NCBI GenBank assembly: GCA_900553675.1
Contig: USEH01000133.1
Location: forward strand, 1-6,238
From: an uncultured Ruminococcus sp.
GTDB taxonomy: Bacteria > Bacillota > Clostridia > Oscillospirales > Ruminococcaceae
Length of the DNA stretch: 6,238 bases
Direction of reading: 5' to 3'
This document shows, piece by piece, positions 1-6,015 of this stretch (the first letter of the stretch is position 1; each line of letters begins with the position of its first letter). The notes under the pieces are model-generated. The model did not search any database and had not been told where the DNA came from. It was given only the letters and a program-made list of their open reading frames with translations. The translations under genes and the position numbers were made by a program.

Positions 1-2
1 TC

Positions 3-83
3 ACCCAGCGCAAGGAGCAGAACTCTGAAAAGCTGGAGTACTATCTCGACGAGCTGAATAAGCAGATACGTGAGAAGGAGTAA
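3..83 (+). CDS. C-terminal end of an unrecognised protein (5' end outside window)
   Basis: An open frame enters from the left edge and gives 26 residues (TQRKEQNS...NKQIREKE) before a TAA at 81-83. The other two forward frames are closed by stops within the first 60 bases. The tail is highly charged and heptad-like (EKLEYYLDELNKQI), so it probably forms a helix or short coiled coil. I do not recognise the family and assign no function. The next gene starts 62 bases later with no hairpin between, so the two could be co-transcribed. Confidence rests only on the frame and its coding-like composition. Confidence 0.5.
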   Translation, partial: TQRKEQNSEKLEYYLDELNKQIREKE

Positions 84-145
84 AAATACCCTGCTTCGCT
101 TAACCCACGTTGTAATTTAATAAATAAACATCTGGAGGTAGAACT

Positions 146-1645
146 ATGAATTACACAAGTGAAGTTGAAAAATGGGGTGTTTTTGAGTTTTCCTGCGAAG
201 GTAAAATCAATGGCAACCCGTTCGTGGACTATAATATAACAGCACGGTTTGAAAGCGCATCAGAGCAAAAGACCGTAAATGGTTTTTATGATGGAGATGG
301 CATATATAAAGTGCGGTTTATGCCATCTTATGAAGAAAAATACAGCTTTTTAATCAGTGGCAATTTTTCGGACAGAGAGTACAGCGGTGAGTTTACATCT
401 ATAGCACCTTCTGAAAACAATCACGGTCCTGTGCGAGTACATAACAAATTTCATTTTCAATATGCCGATGGTACGGTTTATTACCCTATAGGTACTACAT
501 GCTATGTTTGGAATCTGCAAAGTGATGAACTGATTGCAAGGACTCTTGAAAGCCTGAAATCCTCGCCTTTTAATAAGATTCGCTTCTGCATATTCCCGAA
601 GAGCTACTGCTATAATACCCGCGAGCCGCGATCATATCCTTATGAGGGAACGCCTGTCGACGGAAGCTTGATTAATGAAGATAACATATGGAGCTTTGGT
701 CCAGACTCAAGCGGAAACAGCTGGGACTTTTTGCGCTTTAACCCTGAACATTTTAAGCACATAGAATATTGTATTTCAGAACTTCAAAAGCTTGGCATAG
801 AGGCAGATATTATTCTTTTTCACCCATACGATCGATGGGGATTCTCAACTATGACTGCAAAGCAAAACGAGCTTTATCTGAGATATACCGCCGCGCGATT
901 CTCGGCGTTTCGCAATATTTGGTGGTCGTTTGCAAACGAGTATGACTTTATAAAAAATAAGAGCACTGAGGACTGGGAGCAATATGCAAGGATAATAGTT
1001 GAAAATGACCCATATAATCATCTGCGGTCTATTCACAACGCCGGCGCATTTTACGACCACACAAAAGCTTGGGTAACTCATTGCAGCGTTCAGCGTTCGC
1101 CTGAGGGAACTGCCGATTGGAGAAGAACTTACCAAAAGCCTGTTGTCATAGACGAGATGGCATATGAGGGAAATCATCCGAACGTGTGGGGAAATATCTC
1201 TCCACAGGAGATGACGCGCCGCTTCTGGGATGCTTTGTGCCGTGGAGGATACGGCGGTCATGGAGAAACCTATGTCGACGAAAATATCTGGTGGTCACAT
1301 GGCGGGGAGCTTAAGGGAGAAAGCCCAAAGAGAATCGCTTTTATGAAACAAATCCTTGAAGACGCTCCAAGCGGTGGATTAAAGCCAAAGGCAATGGATT
1401 GGGATGATACGTGCGTTGTTCCTGAAGATGATGATATTTCAAAGATGTCCGGATATCATCTGTTCTATTACGGCATAGCCCGACCATTATTCAGACATTA
1501 TTATATTGACGACGAAAACACCTACAGTGTGGAAATTATCGACACTTGGAACATGACTGTTGAGAAAGTCGGTGAATTCAAAGGCAGATTCAAGATAAAC
1601 CTTCCTGTAAGAGAGTATCTGGCAGTAAGAATTAAAAAGGTATAA
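146..1645 (+). CDS. Intracellular glycoside hydrolase-like protein (DUF5060-DUF4038-DUF5605)
   Basis: Probable retaining glycosidase of clan GH-A type, related to apiosidase-like (DUF4038, GH140-like) proteins. Residues about 5-90 form a beta-rich N-terminal DUF5060 domain. Residues about 95-405 form the TIM barrel, starting at the typical HFQYADGTVYYPIGTTCY strand. The candidate acid/base is E265 in WWSFANEYDF (the 'NE' at the end of strand 4). The candidate nucleophile is E337 in PVVIDEMAYEG (strand 7). Residues about 412-499 match the C-terminal DUF5605 domain (YHLFYYGIARPLFR, then VEIIDTWNMTVEKVG). About 500 residues is the usual full length, so it looks intact. The ATG at 146 is preceded by GGAGG at 134-138, 7 bases upstream. 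There is no signal peptide, so it should be cytoplasmic and act on imported oligosaccharides, unlike its two lipoprotein neighbours. Fold and catalytic residues are family knowledge applied to visible motifs. The sugar specificity is unknown: apiose in pectin is one option, other pentosides or hexosides are possible. Confidence 0.88.
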   Translation: MNYTSEVEKWGVFEFSCEGKINGNPFVDYNITARFESASEQKTVNGFYDGDGIYKVRFMPSYEEKYSFLISGNFSDREYSGEFTSIAPSENNHGPVRVHNKFHFQYADGTVYYPIGTTCYVWNLQSDELIARTLESLKSSPFNKIRFCIFPKSYCYNTREPRSYPYEGTPVDGSLINEDNIWSFGPDSSGNSWDFLRFNPEHFKHIEYCISELQKLGIEADIILFHPYDRWGFSTMTAKQNELYLRYTAARFSAFRNIWWSFANEYDFIKNKSTEDWEQYARIIVENDPYNHLRSIHNAGAFYDHTKAWVTHCSVQRSPEGTADWRRTYQKPVVIDEMAYEGNHPNVWGNISPQEMTRRFWDALCRGGYGGHGETYVDENIWWSHGGELKGESPKRIAFMKQILEDAPSGGLKPKAMDWDDTCVVPEDDDISKMSGYHLFYYGIARPLFRHYYIDDENTYSVEIIDTWNMTVEKVGEFKGRFKINLPVREYLAVRIKKV

Positions 1646-1647
1646 AA

Positions 1648-1680
1648 GTTAAGCCCTCGGCATCATGTCGAGGGCTTAAC
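1648..1680. terminator. Perfect 12-bp inverted repeat after the DUF4038 gene, terminator-like
   Basis: The arms gttaagccctcg (1648-1659) and cgagggcttaac (1669-1680) are perfect complements around a 9-base loop, 2 bases after the TAA. On the + strand the stem is followed by ctattgt, so there is no real T-tract. On the - strand the same stem is followed by TTTT. It is placed to end the DUF4038 transcript or protect its 3' end, but by the T-tract rule it would terminate better in the reverse direction. Confidence 0.65.
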
Positions 1681-1745
1681 CTATTGTAGGTCATGTATAT
1701 TCATAACTTGTTACCCCCAGAATTCAAATATCGTTATTTTCTTTA

Positions 1746-1785
1746 AAGACAGCCGCCCTGCAAAATATTGCAGAGCGGCTGTCTT
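1746..1785. terminator. Second long hairpin, possible terminator
   Basis: The arms aagacagccgc (1746-1756) and gcggctgtctt (1775-1785) form 11 pairs. After one C/A mismatch, ctgcaa (1758-1763) pairs with ttgcag (1768-1773), closing a 4-base loop. On the + strand the stem ends in CTT followed by GATTG, a weak T-tract. On the - strand it is followed by TT, then AAAG. With the hairpin at 1648 it probably insulates the upstream gene from the GH43 promoter. A mobile palindromic repeat is an alternative. Confidence 0.6.
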
Positions 1786-1900
1786 GATTGAAGGTCGGTT
1801 AGTTAGTATTATAAATATGTTAAATCCGAAGTGTCAACTTTAATATAAACAGTTCTGGTGCATATTGTATCGATATGGTGGATGATAAGAATATAGTGTG

Positions 1901-1929
1901 TTGATTTATTTTGCTGATTGCATTATAAT
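1901..1929 (+). promoter_or_regulatory. Sigma-A promoter of the GH43 lipoprotein gene
   Basis: TTGATT (1901-1906) and a perfect TATAAT (1924-1929) are separated by 17 bases, the ideal spacing. The start of transcription should be near 1936, giving a leader of about 80 bases before the GTG start at 2015. It lies downstream of two hairpins, which fits independent transcription of the GH43 gene. Confidence 0.72.
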
Positions 1930-1946
1930 ATAAAATACAAAATGCT

Positions 1947-1974
1947 ATATCAGTCTGTAGCAATTAGCTGATAT
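1947..1974. promoter_or_regulatory. Inverted repeat in the GH43 leader, possible operator or RNA hairpin
   Basis: The arms atatcag (1947-1953) and ctgatat (1968-1974) are perfect 7-base complements with a 14-base spacer. The repeat begins about 11 bases after the predicted transcription start, where a repressor site or a small leader stem would act. It matches no operator I know, and the arms are short and AT-rich, so chance is a real alternative. Confidence 0.3.
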
Positions 1975-2001
1975 TATCTGCTTTTATCAAAAATGAAAAA
2001 C

Positions 2002-2006
2002 GGAGG
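2002..2006 (+). promoter_or_regulatory. Ribosome-binding site that fixes a GTG start
   Basis: GGAGG lies 8 bases before GTG at 2015. An ATG at 1993 lies upstream of this site and in another frame, so it is not the start. The GTG start gives a complete lipoprotein signal peptide beginning MKKIISIILA, which supports the choice. Confidence 0.8.
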
Positions 2007-2014
2007 TAACACAA

Positions 2015-4075
2015 GTGAAAAAAATCATATCAATCATTCTTGCTATGACAATGGTCATGGCGCTTGGCGCCGGATGTTCAAATGAGGAATCGAACGTGGA
2101 CAGCATGAATAACGGTGAGAAACCGAACGTGGACATCATAAATAACGATGAGGAACTAATCATGGACAGCTTAAATAACGGTATTGTGATAGAAGATATT
2201 AGCGATAATGTCTATAAGACCCCCGACATCTCAAACCCGCTTTCGTCGAATATCTACTGCGCTGACCCTACCGGCGTCGAATATAACGGCAGGCTCTATG
2301 TCTTTGGCACTAACGATCACCAGCAGTTCGAGGTCAAAGGCAAGGGAAACGGCGGTGGATATGAACATATTAAATCACTCGTTATCTTCTCGACCGACGA
2401 CATGGTTAACTGGGTCTATCATGGAATTATTGATGTCGGCAAGATAGCACCTTGGATATATAATTCCTGGGCACCGTCGGTGATTTCCCGTGTTGAGGAC
2501 GACGGTCTGACCCACTTCTATCTCTACTTTTCAAACAGCGGTGCGGGAGTCGGTGTCATCACGGCGACCGATCCGCTCGGTCCTTGGACCGATCCTTTGG
2601 GTGGGCCGCTTGTATATCAGAATATGCCTGGGCTTGAAAACTGCCCTGCTCCCTTTGATCCCGGAGCCGTGATAGACGATAATGGCGACGGATGGCTTTC
2701 TTTTGGCGGCGGAGCACCGAATGGCGAAGGTACTATTCATACAAATATACCAAAAATAGTTAAGCTGGGCAAAGATTTATTGTCGTTTGACAGCGAATTT
2801 GTTTCGATTGATGCGCCGTTTTTCTGTGAGGCAAGCGAGCTGAACTATGCGAACGGAGAGTATATTTACACCTACTGCAACGACTGGCAGGATCATAAGA
2901 TCGGCTGGGATTACGAGGGCATCGACCCGCCTCCGGTCTGCGCAATGTGCTATATGACCACCAAAACCCCGCTTGATTCTGAGAGCTGGGAATATAAAGG
3001 CGCATATTTCTATAACGCCGGCGAGAATGAAAATGGGCAGTCCGGCCTGCGCTGGTCAAACAATCACACCCATTATATTGAATATCAGGGTACAAGCTAT
3101 ATTCTGCACCACACCCAGCTTTTAGAGGAGCTAAACGGCTCAAACGACGGTTTCAGAAGCCTTATGGTCGACTATCTTCCAATTGAGCCCGACGGGAGCA
3201 TACCAATCAAGGCAGCGACATATAAAGGAGTCGACCAAATTAAACCTCTCGACCCCTATTCCGAAAACCCGGGTTCACTGATGTTCACAAGTGCGGATAT
3301 CGACTTTGAAGGAGATCTGAACCCTGTCTCAAAAAGCCTCGCCGAGGGTGCGTTTATCTGCATTAAAAACTGCGACTTCGGGCGCGGTGCGGCAGATTTC
3401 AGAGCGTTGGTCAAGGGCAAGGGCAGGATCGAGGTCAGGCTTGACAGCGAGAACGCTGAACCCGCCGGTTATATCGAATTTGACAATGAAGATTTCGCGT
3501 GGGTGAAGTCTTATGGCTTTGAAAGCTTCGGTGGCAGACTGCATAACGTATATCTTGTATTTTCGGGCAGCGATATTGAACTCGGCGCATGGAAGTTCAC
3601 CGAAGGCGATGAGGAGCTTCGTCCCGAGGAAAAAATCGTTTCATACAACAGTGAGATTGACATCGCTGATTATGAGGAAATATCCCTTGAAAACGCTGTT
3701 ATAACCGGTTCTGCCAACTGGAACAACGGCCCGGATGTCGTCGAAAAGGCAATCGACGGAGACATTAAATCCTTCTTCGACGGAGTGGAGCAGGGCTGGC
3801 TCGAAATCGATCTTGGTCAAAAAACGGAGATCGACGCGATTGGCTATGCGCCGAGAGACGGCTTCGCCGGAAGAATGACGCAGGGCAGGTTCTATGGCTC
3901 AAATGACGGCGAAAGCTGGACGACGCTTCTGAGAATTTACAAAACGCCTACGCAGGGCATGAATTACGAGGGGATTTCCAGTGGAAGCTACCGATATATC
4001 CGCTATGACGTCAGCGAAAAAAAGAGCGACGGCTATTGCAATATCGCCGAAATAAAGCTGTATAAGAGAAAATAA
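2015..4075 (+). CDS. Surface lipoprotein: GH43 glycosidase with CBM6-like and CBM32-like modules
   Basis: Likely arabinofuranosidase or xylosidase acting on plant hemicellulose or pectin side chains at the cell surface. Residues 1-20 form a signal peptide with Cys21 as the lipid-attachment site. The lipobox reads ALGAGC, with Leu at -4 instead of -3, so it is imperfect. Residues 27-59 are a linker of three 11-residue repeats. Residues about 72-415 form the GH43 propeller. The expected triad is visible: D84 in CADPTG (base), D215 in FDPGAVIDDNGDG (pKa-modulating Asp) and E272 in FCEASELNYANGEY (acid). The NNHTHYIEY stretch (349-357) is also typical. Residues about 424-530 resemble CBM6 and about 555-685 an F5/8 type C/CBM32 module (WLEIDLGQKTEIDAIGY, FYGSNDGESW, YRYIRYDV). 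The start is GTG with GGAGG 8 bases upstream and its own promoter at 1901. No clear terminator follows. The GH43 call is firm; subfamily and substrate are open. Confidence 0.9.
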   Translation: MKKIISIILAMTMVMALGAGCSNEESNVDSMNNGEKPNVDIINNDEELIMDSLNNGIVIEDISDNVYKTPDISNPLSSNIYCADPTGVEYNGRLYVFGTNDHQQFEVKGKGNGGGYEHIKSLVIFSTDDMVNWVYHGIIDVGKIAPWIYNSWAPSVISRVEDDGLTHFYLYFSNSGAGVGVITATDPLGPWTDPLGGPLVYQNMPGLENCPAPFDPGAVIDDNGDGWLSFGGGAPNGEGTIHTNIPKIVKLGKDLLSFDSEFVSIDAPFFCEASELNYANGEYIYTYCNDWQDHKIGWDYEGIDPPPVCAMCYMTTKTPLDSESWEYKGAYFYNAGENENGQSGLRWSNNHTHYIEYQGTSYILHHTQLLEELNGSNDGFRSLMVDYLPIEPDGSIPIKAATYKGVDQIKPLDPYSENPGSLMFTSADIDFEGDLNPVSKSLAEGAFICIKNCDFGRGAADFRALVKGKGRIEVRLDSENAEPAGYIEFDNEDFAWVKSYGFESFGGRLHNVYLVFSGSDIELGAWKFTEGDEELRPEEKIVSYNSEIDIADYEEISLENAVITGSANWNNGPDVVEKAIDGDIKSFFDGVEQGWLEIDLGQKTEIDAIGYAPRDGFAGRMTQGRFYGSNDGESWTTLLRIYKTPTQGMNYEGISSGSYRYIRYDVSEKKSDGYCNIAEIKLYKRK
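2093..2191 (+). repeat. Three imperfect 33-bp tandem repeats in the lipoprotein linker
   Basis: The units are 2093-2125, 2126-2158 and 2159-2191, in frame, encoding NVDSMNNGEKP, NVDIINNDEEL and IMDSLNNGIVI. The shared core is VD or MD followed by S/I-x-N-N. They sit just after the lipidated cysteine and extend the tether between membrane and catalytic domain. The unit number may vary between strains by slippage (inference). Confidence 0.75.
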
Positions 4076-4169
4076 CAGCATTGCCCGTGCGCAGTAAAAA
4101 TGAGACATTATTATGAAATCTGAAAAGCTACTGAGCAATTGGCAATTCATGTCAAACTGTCCAAGCTAG

Positions 4170-4560
4170 CAGAAATCTGAGGGCGAGACGGTCACGCTCC
4201 CGCACTGCCAGGCGTTAAAGCGTGTGATGAAAAGCCGAAGTAATATAGCACCGTTCAGCGTTGGCGGTTATAAGGATTCCCTGTTTTTCAAACAGGACGG
4301 TATGCCCAAAGTATCCGACAATTATGAGGGTATGTTAAATGGGCTTGTGAAGAAGTATAATAAGCAGAACAAAGAGCCGCTTCCGAACATCACGCCCCAT
4401 ATTCTCCGACACACTTTCTGCACTCGTTAGCCAATGCAGGAATGAACCCGAAAGCGTTGCAGCATATTATGGGTCACGCTAACATCAAGATGACTTTGAA
4501 CTATTACGACTAACAACCTACGACTACGCAAAGGCAGAAATGGAACGGTTGGCAGCTTGA
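4170..4560 (+). pseudogene. Decayed C-terminal part of a transposon-type tyrosine integrase
   Basis: Three consecutive frames together spell the catalytic C-terminus of a tyrosine recombinase of the Tn916-like Firmicutes integrase type. The first frame (from 4170, after a TAG at 4167) includes LFFKQDGMPKVSDNYEGML and NITPHILRHTFCTR, then stops at TAG 4428-4430. Shifting frame by one base gives LANAGMNPKALQHIMGHANI and KMTLNYYD, ending at TAA 4511-4513. A second shift gives TYDYAKAEMERLAA and the natural TGA at 4558-4560. The H-x-x-R pair (codons at 4398 and 4407), the GH histidine (4475) and the tyrosine (second Y of NYY, 4505-4507) are all still readable. The N-terminal DNA-binding domain, the core-binding domain and the first catalytic Arg are missing: about 130 of the usual ~400 residues remain. 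Two frameshifts and truncation make it non-functional. It marks a lost integrative element between the GH43 and Sde182-like genes. An open frame starting at GTG 4224 is only a fragment of this relic. Confidence 0.88.
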
Positions 4561-4600
4561 TAAACGCTGTATTTACTACCACCGTACACTTTTGGACAGA

Positions 4601-4629
4601 AAGTTATGCCGAGGGACGCAAGGTTATGC
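4601..4629 (+). repeat. Two 9-base direct repeats downstream of the integrase relic
   Basis: aagttatgc (4601-4609) and aggttatgc (4621-4629) are 20 bases apart, nearly two helical turns, about 40 bases beyond the integrase stop. Tn916-type elements carry short direct repeats bound by the integrase N-terminal domain near their ends, so these could be leftover arm sites. Two copies of 9 bases with one mismatch is weak evidence. Confidence 0.25.
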
Positions 4630-4649
4630 AAAGCTTCTCCCGATATGAC

Positions 4650-4691
4650 AAATGGCGAAAAAGCCTTGAATACCAAGACTTATCGCCATTT
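4650..4691. terminator. Decayed hairpin downstream of the integrase relic
   Basis: aaatggcga (4650-4658) and tcgccattt (4683-4691) are perfect 9-base arms. The inner part (aaaagcctt against aagactta) pairs only partly, as if a longer stem had mutated. It probably was the integrase terminator and has no good T-tract now. It lies just upstream of the promoter of the next gene and may still limit read-through. Confidence 0.5.
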
Positions 4692-4724
4692 GCCAACCTA
4701 TGAAAATACAGTAGAGAAATTTGC

Positions 4725-4752
4725 TTGAAGTTTATTATATACTTACTATAAA
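4725..4752 (+). promoter_or_regulatory. Probable sigma-A promoter of the Sde182-like gene
   Basis: TTGAAG (4725-4730) and TATAAA (4747-4752) are spaced by 16 bases. An overlapping alternative is TTGCTT (4721-4726) with TACTAT (4744-4749), spaced by 17. Either gives a short leader of about 25-30 bases before the ATG at 4787. The region is AT-rich and immediately follows the integrase scar. Confidence 0.5.
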
Positions 4753-4774
4753 ACTGCATCATATATGTTGATTT

Positions 4775-4781
4775 TTGGAGG
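4775..4781 (+). promoter_or_regulatory. Ribosome-binding site that favours the ATG at 4787
   Basis: TTGGAGG lies 5 bases before ATG 4787. A longer reading would start at the TTG inside this very motif (4775) and add MEDI, but a start codon cannot sit in its own ribosome-binding site. The ATG also gives the better signal peptide, MNLRVKISVLL. Confidence 0.8.
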
Positions 4782-4786
4782 ACATT

Positions 4787-5908
4787 ATGAATCTGCGCGT
4801 TAAAATATCGGTGCTGCTGATGGCAGCTATTTTAGGCGGTTGTGCGGCGGTGCCGGGCAGGAAGGAAAACGGTGTGGAAATGCAAAAGACAAAGGTTATT
4901 AACATCACAGATTTGCTTGCCGACCCTGACGACGAGCAGTCTTTGGTGAGAATGTTAGTCACCTGCAATCAGGTTGATCTCAAGGGCATAATCGTAAGCA
5001 CAAGTTGTTGGCGGCAGAATCAGGATCAAAGCGGCATGGACAGGCTGAATTCTATAACTAATGCGTACGGCGAGGTGCTGCCGAATCTCAAAAAACATGC
5101 AGACGGGTATCCGTCACTCAAATACATAAAATCAATATCTGTGATGGGGCAGACGGGGTACAGCATGGAAGCCGTCGGAGACGGTATGGACAGTGAGGGT
5201 TCCGAACTCATCATATCAACGGTTGATGAAGATGAGCGACCGACTTGGGTAAACCTTTGGGGCGGTGCAAACACTGTCGCTCAGGCGCTTTGGAAGGTCA
5301 AAAATAGCCGCTCTGCGGATGAAACGGAGAAATTTGTAAGCAAGCTGAGGATATATGACGTTCTCGGTCAGGACGAAGCCGGGGCGTGGATTGTCACAAA
5401 TTTTCCGGATATTATGTATATCCGCTCCACCGAGGTGTACGGCTTCGGCGGTTCCGATTATATGAAGGGTGATAATTACAGAAATCAAATAAGAAGCTGT
5501 GGACCTTTTGGAGCAGTATATCCGCTTAAAACCTACGGGGCATTTGAAGGCGACTCACCTTCGTTTATGTATCAGATTCCAACCGGAATGAACGATCCGG
5601 AGCATATTGACTGGGGAAGCTGGGGCGGCGCGTTTTCCAAAGATAAAAAAGCATCGATCAGGAGCATGAGCGCAGTAAAGAATGAAAAGGATTATGACCC
5701 GTACTATATGTATGGAGACTGCGCCGAAAAGGAAAGCTCGGTGAGCAGATGGGCGGAAGCATATCAGAACGACTTTCTTGCAAGAATGATATGGTCTGTC
5801 ACCGATTTGTATGAGAACGCCAATCATCACCCGCACGCCGTTCTTAATCAGGACACAACTATGGATATTCTCAGCAACCGTATTTTTATGACGACAGAAA
5901 ATGAATAA
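4787..5908 (+). CDS. Lipoprotein with Sde182-type nucleoside-hydrolase-like domain (DUF1593), C-terminal domain absent
   Basis: The 373-residue product starts with a signal peptide and a good lipobox, LGGC, with Cys19 as the lipid anchor, so it should sit on the outer face of the membrane. Residues about 35-350 match the Sde182 NH-like family. The acidic metal-binding-type motif is TDLLADPDDEQSLVRML (D42, D46, D48, D49), followed by YGEVLPNLKKHADGYPS, VNLWGGANTVAQALWKV, FVSKLRIYDVLGQD and the late signature DPEHIDWGSWGGAF, then RWAEAYQNDFLARMIW and ENANHHPHAVLNQD. Most relatives continue after the 'NHxP' segment into a C-terminal Sde182_C-type domain; here the protein stops about 25 residues later. 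The fold is that of Ca-dependent nucleoside hydrolases, but these proteins were described as cellulose-binding or plant-wall related and the reaction is not settled. The gene has its own promoter and shares 8 bases with the small frame at 5901. Family call firm; function and whether the shortening is natural are uncertain. Confidence 0.85.
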   Translation: MNLRVKISVLLMAAILGGCAAVPGRKENGVEMQKTKVINITDLLADPDDEQSLVRMLVTCNQVDLKGIIVSTSCWRQNQDQSGMDRLNSITNAYGEVLPNLKKHADGYPSLKYIKSISVMGQTGYSMEAVGDGMDSEGSELIISTVDEDERPTWVNLWGGANTVAQALWKVKNSRSADETEKFVSKLRIYDVLGQDEAGAWIVTNFPDIMYIRSTEVYGFGGSDYMKGDNYRNQIRSCGPFGAVYPLKTYGAFEGDSPSFMYQIPTGMNDPEHIDWGSWGGAFSKDKKASIRSMSAVKNEKDYDPYYMYGDCAEKESSVSRWAEAYQNDFLARMIWSVTDLYENANHHPHAVLNQDTTMDILSNRIFMTTENE

Positions 5909-5984
5909 TAGTCAAAAATTCAGGGTGGTAATATCCACCGATTTCCCGCCGCTCGACGGCAATTTTCCCAGAGATAATCTTTAG
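5901..5984 (+). pseudogene. N-terminal remnant of a second Sde182-like protein
   Basis: ATG 5901 lies inside the last codons of the upstream gene (8-base overlap) and opens 27 codons ending at TAG 5982-5984. The product MNNSQKFRVVISTDFPPLDG resembles the cytoplasmic-type start of DUF1593/Sde182-like proteins, where a strand of the form RVVxSTDFPPLD precedes the acidic SDPDD motif. That motif does not follow in any frame; the sequence runs into a terminator instead. I read it as the stub of a tandem paralogue whose body was deleted. The alternatives are a short translated leader or a chance match. The family match is from memory of the motif, on about 12 residues. Confidence 0.5.
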
Positions 5985-6015
5985 GAACATTAGCGGTCGA
6001 TAGCGGCGGGTTTTT
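5945..6015 (+). terminator. Rho-independent terminator after the Sde182-like gene
   Basis: cccgccgct (5945-5953) pairs perfectly with agcggcggg (6002-6010), and after a 2-base bulge cgac (5954-5957) pairs with gtcg (5996-5999). TTTTT follows at 6011-6015. The loop is long, about 38 bases. The GC-rich base and the T-tract on the + strand make this the best terminator in the window. Its left arm lies inside the small frame at 5901-5984. Confidence 0.72.

Larger units (their letters stand above)
1646..2014. other. Intergenic region with two hairpins and a promoter
   Basis: This 369-base gap has no credible coding frame. It holds a perfect inverted repeat just after the upstream stop (1648-1680), a second long hairpin (1746-1785), an AT-rich stretch with a near-consensus sigma-A promoter (1901-1929), and a leader of about 80 bases with a small inverted repeat (1947-1974) before the GGAGG site of the GH43 gene. 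I see nothing recognisable between 1786 and 1900. Confidence 0.7.

Noticed and set aside
91..118. Promoter for the DUF4038 gene (CTGCTT with TAATTT)
   Set aside because: Both boxes are poor matches. The gene may be read from a promoter upstream of the window.
845..1261. Open frame of 138 codons on the - strand
   Set aside because: It lies wholly inside the DUF4038 coding region, has no family motif and no ribosome-binding site. The same applies to the minus-strand frames inside the GH43 and Sde182-like genes.
1861..1877. Palindromic catat...atatg and tatcgata near 1868 as an operator
   Set aside because: The arms are only 4-5 bases and AT-rich, well within chance, and they are more than 20 bases upstream of the -35 box.
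4113..4169. Small frame MKSEKLLSNWQF... before the integrase relic
   Set aside because: Eighteen codons, no ribosome-binding site and no recognisable homology; probably chance in decayed sequence.
4193..4224. cacgct / agcgtg inverted repeat
   Set aside because: Six-base arms inside the former integrase coding sequence, with no T-tract or promoter context.
4224..4430. Independent 68-residue gene starting at GTG 4224
   Set aside because: The frame continues the integrase homology upstream of this codon and in shifted frames downstream of its stop, and it has no ribosome-binding site. It is part of the pseudogene.
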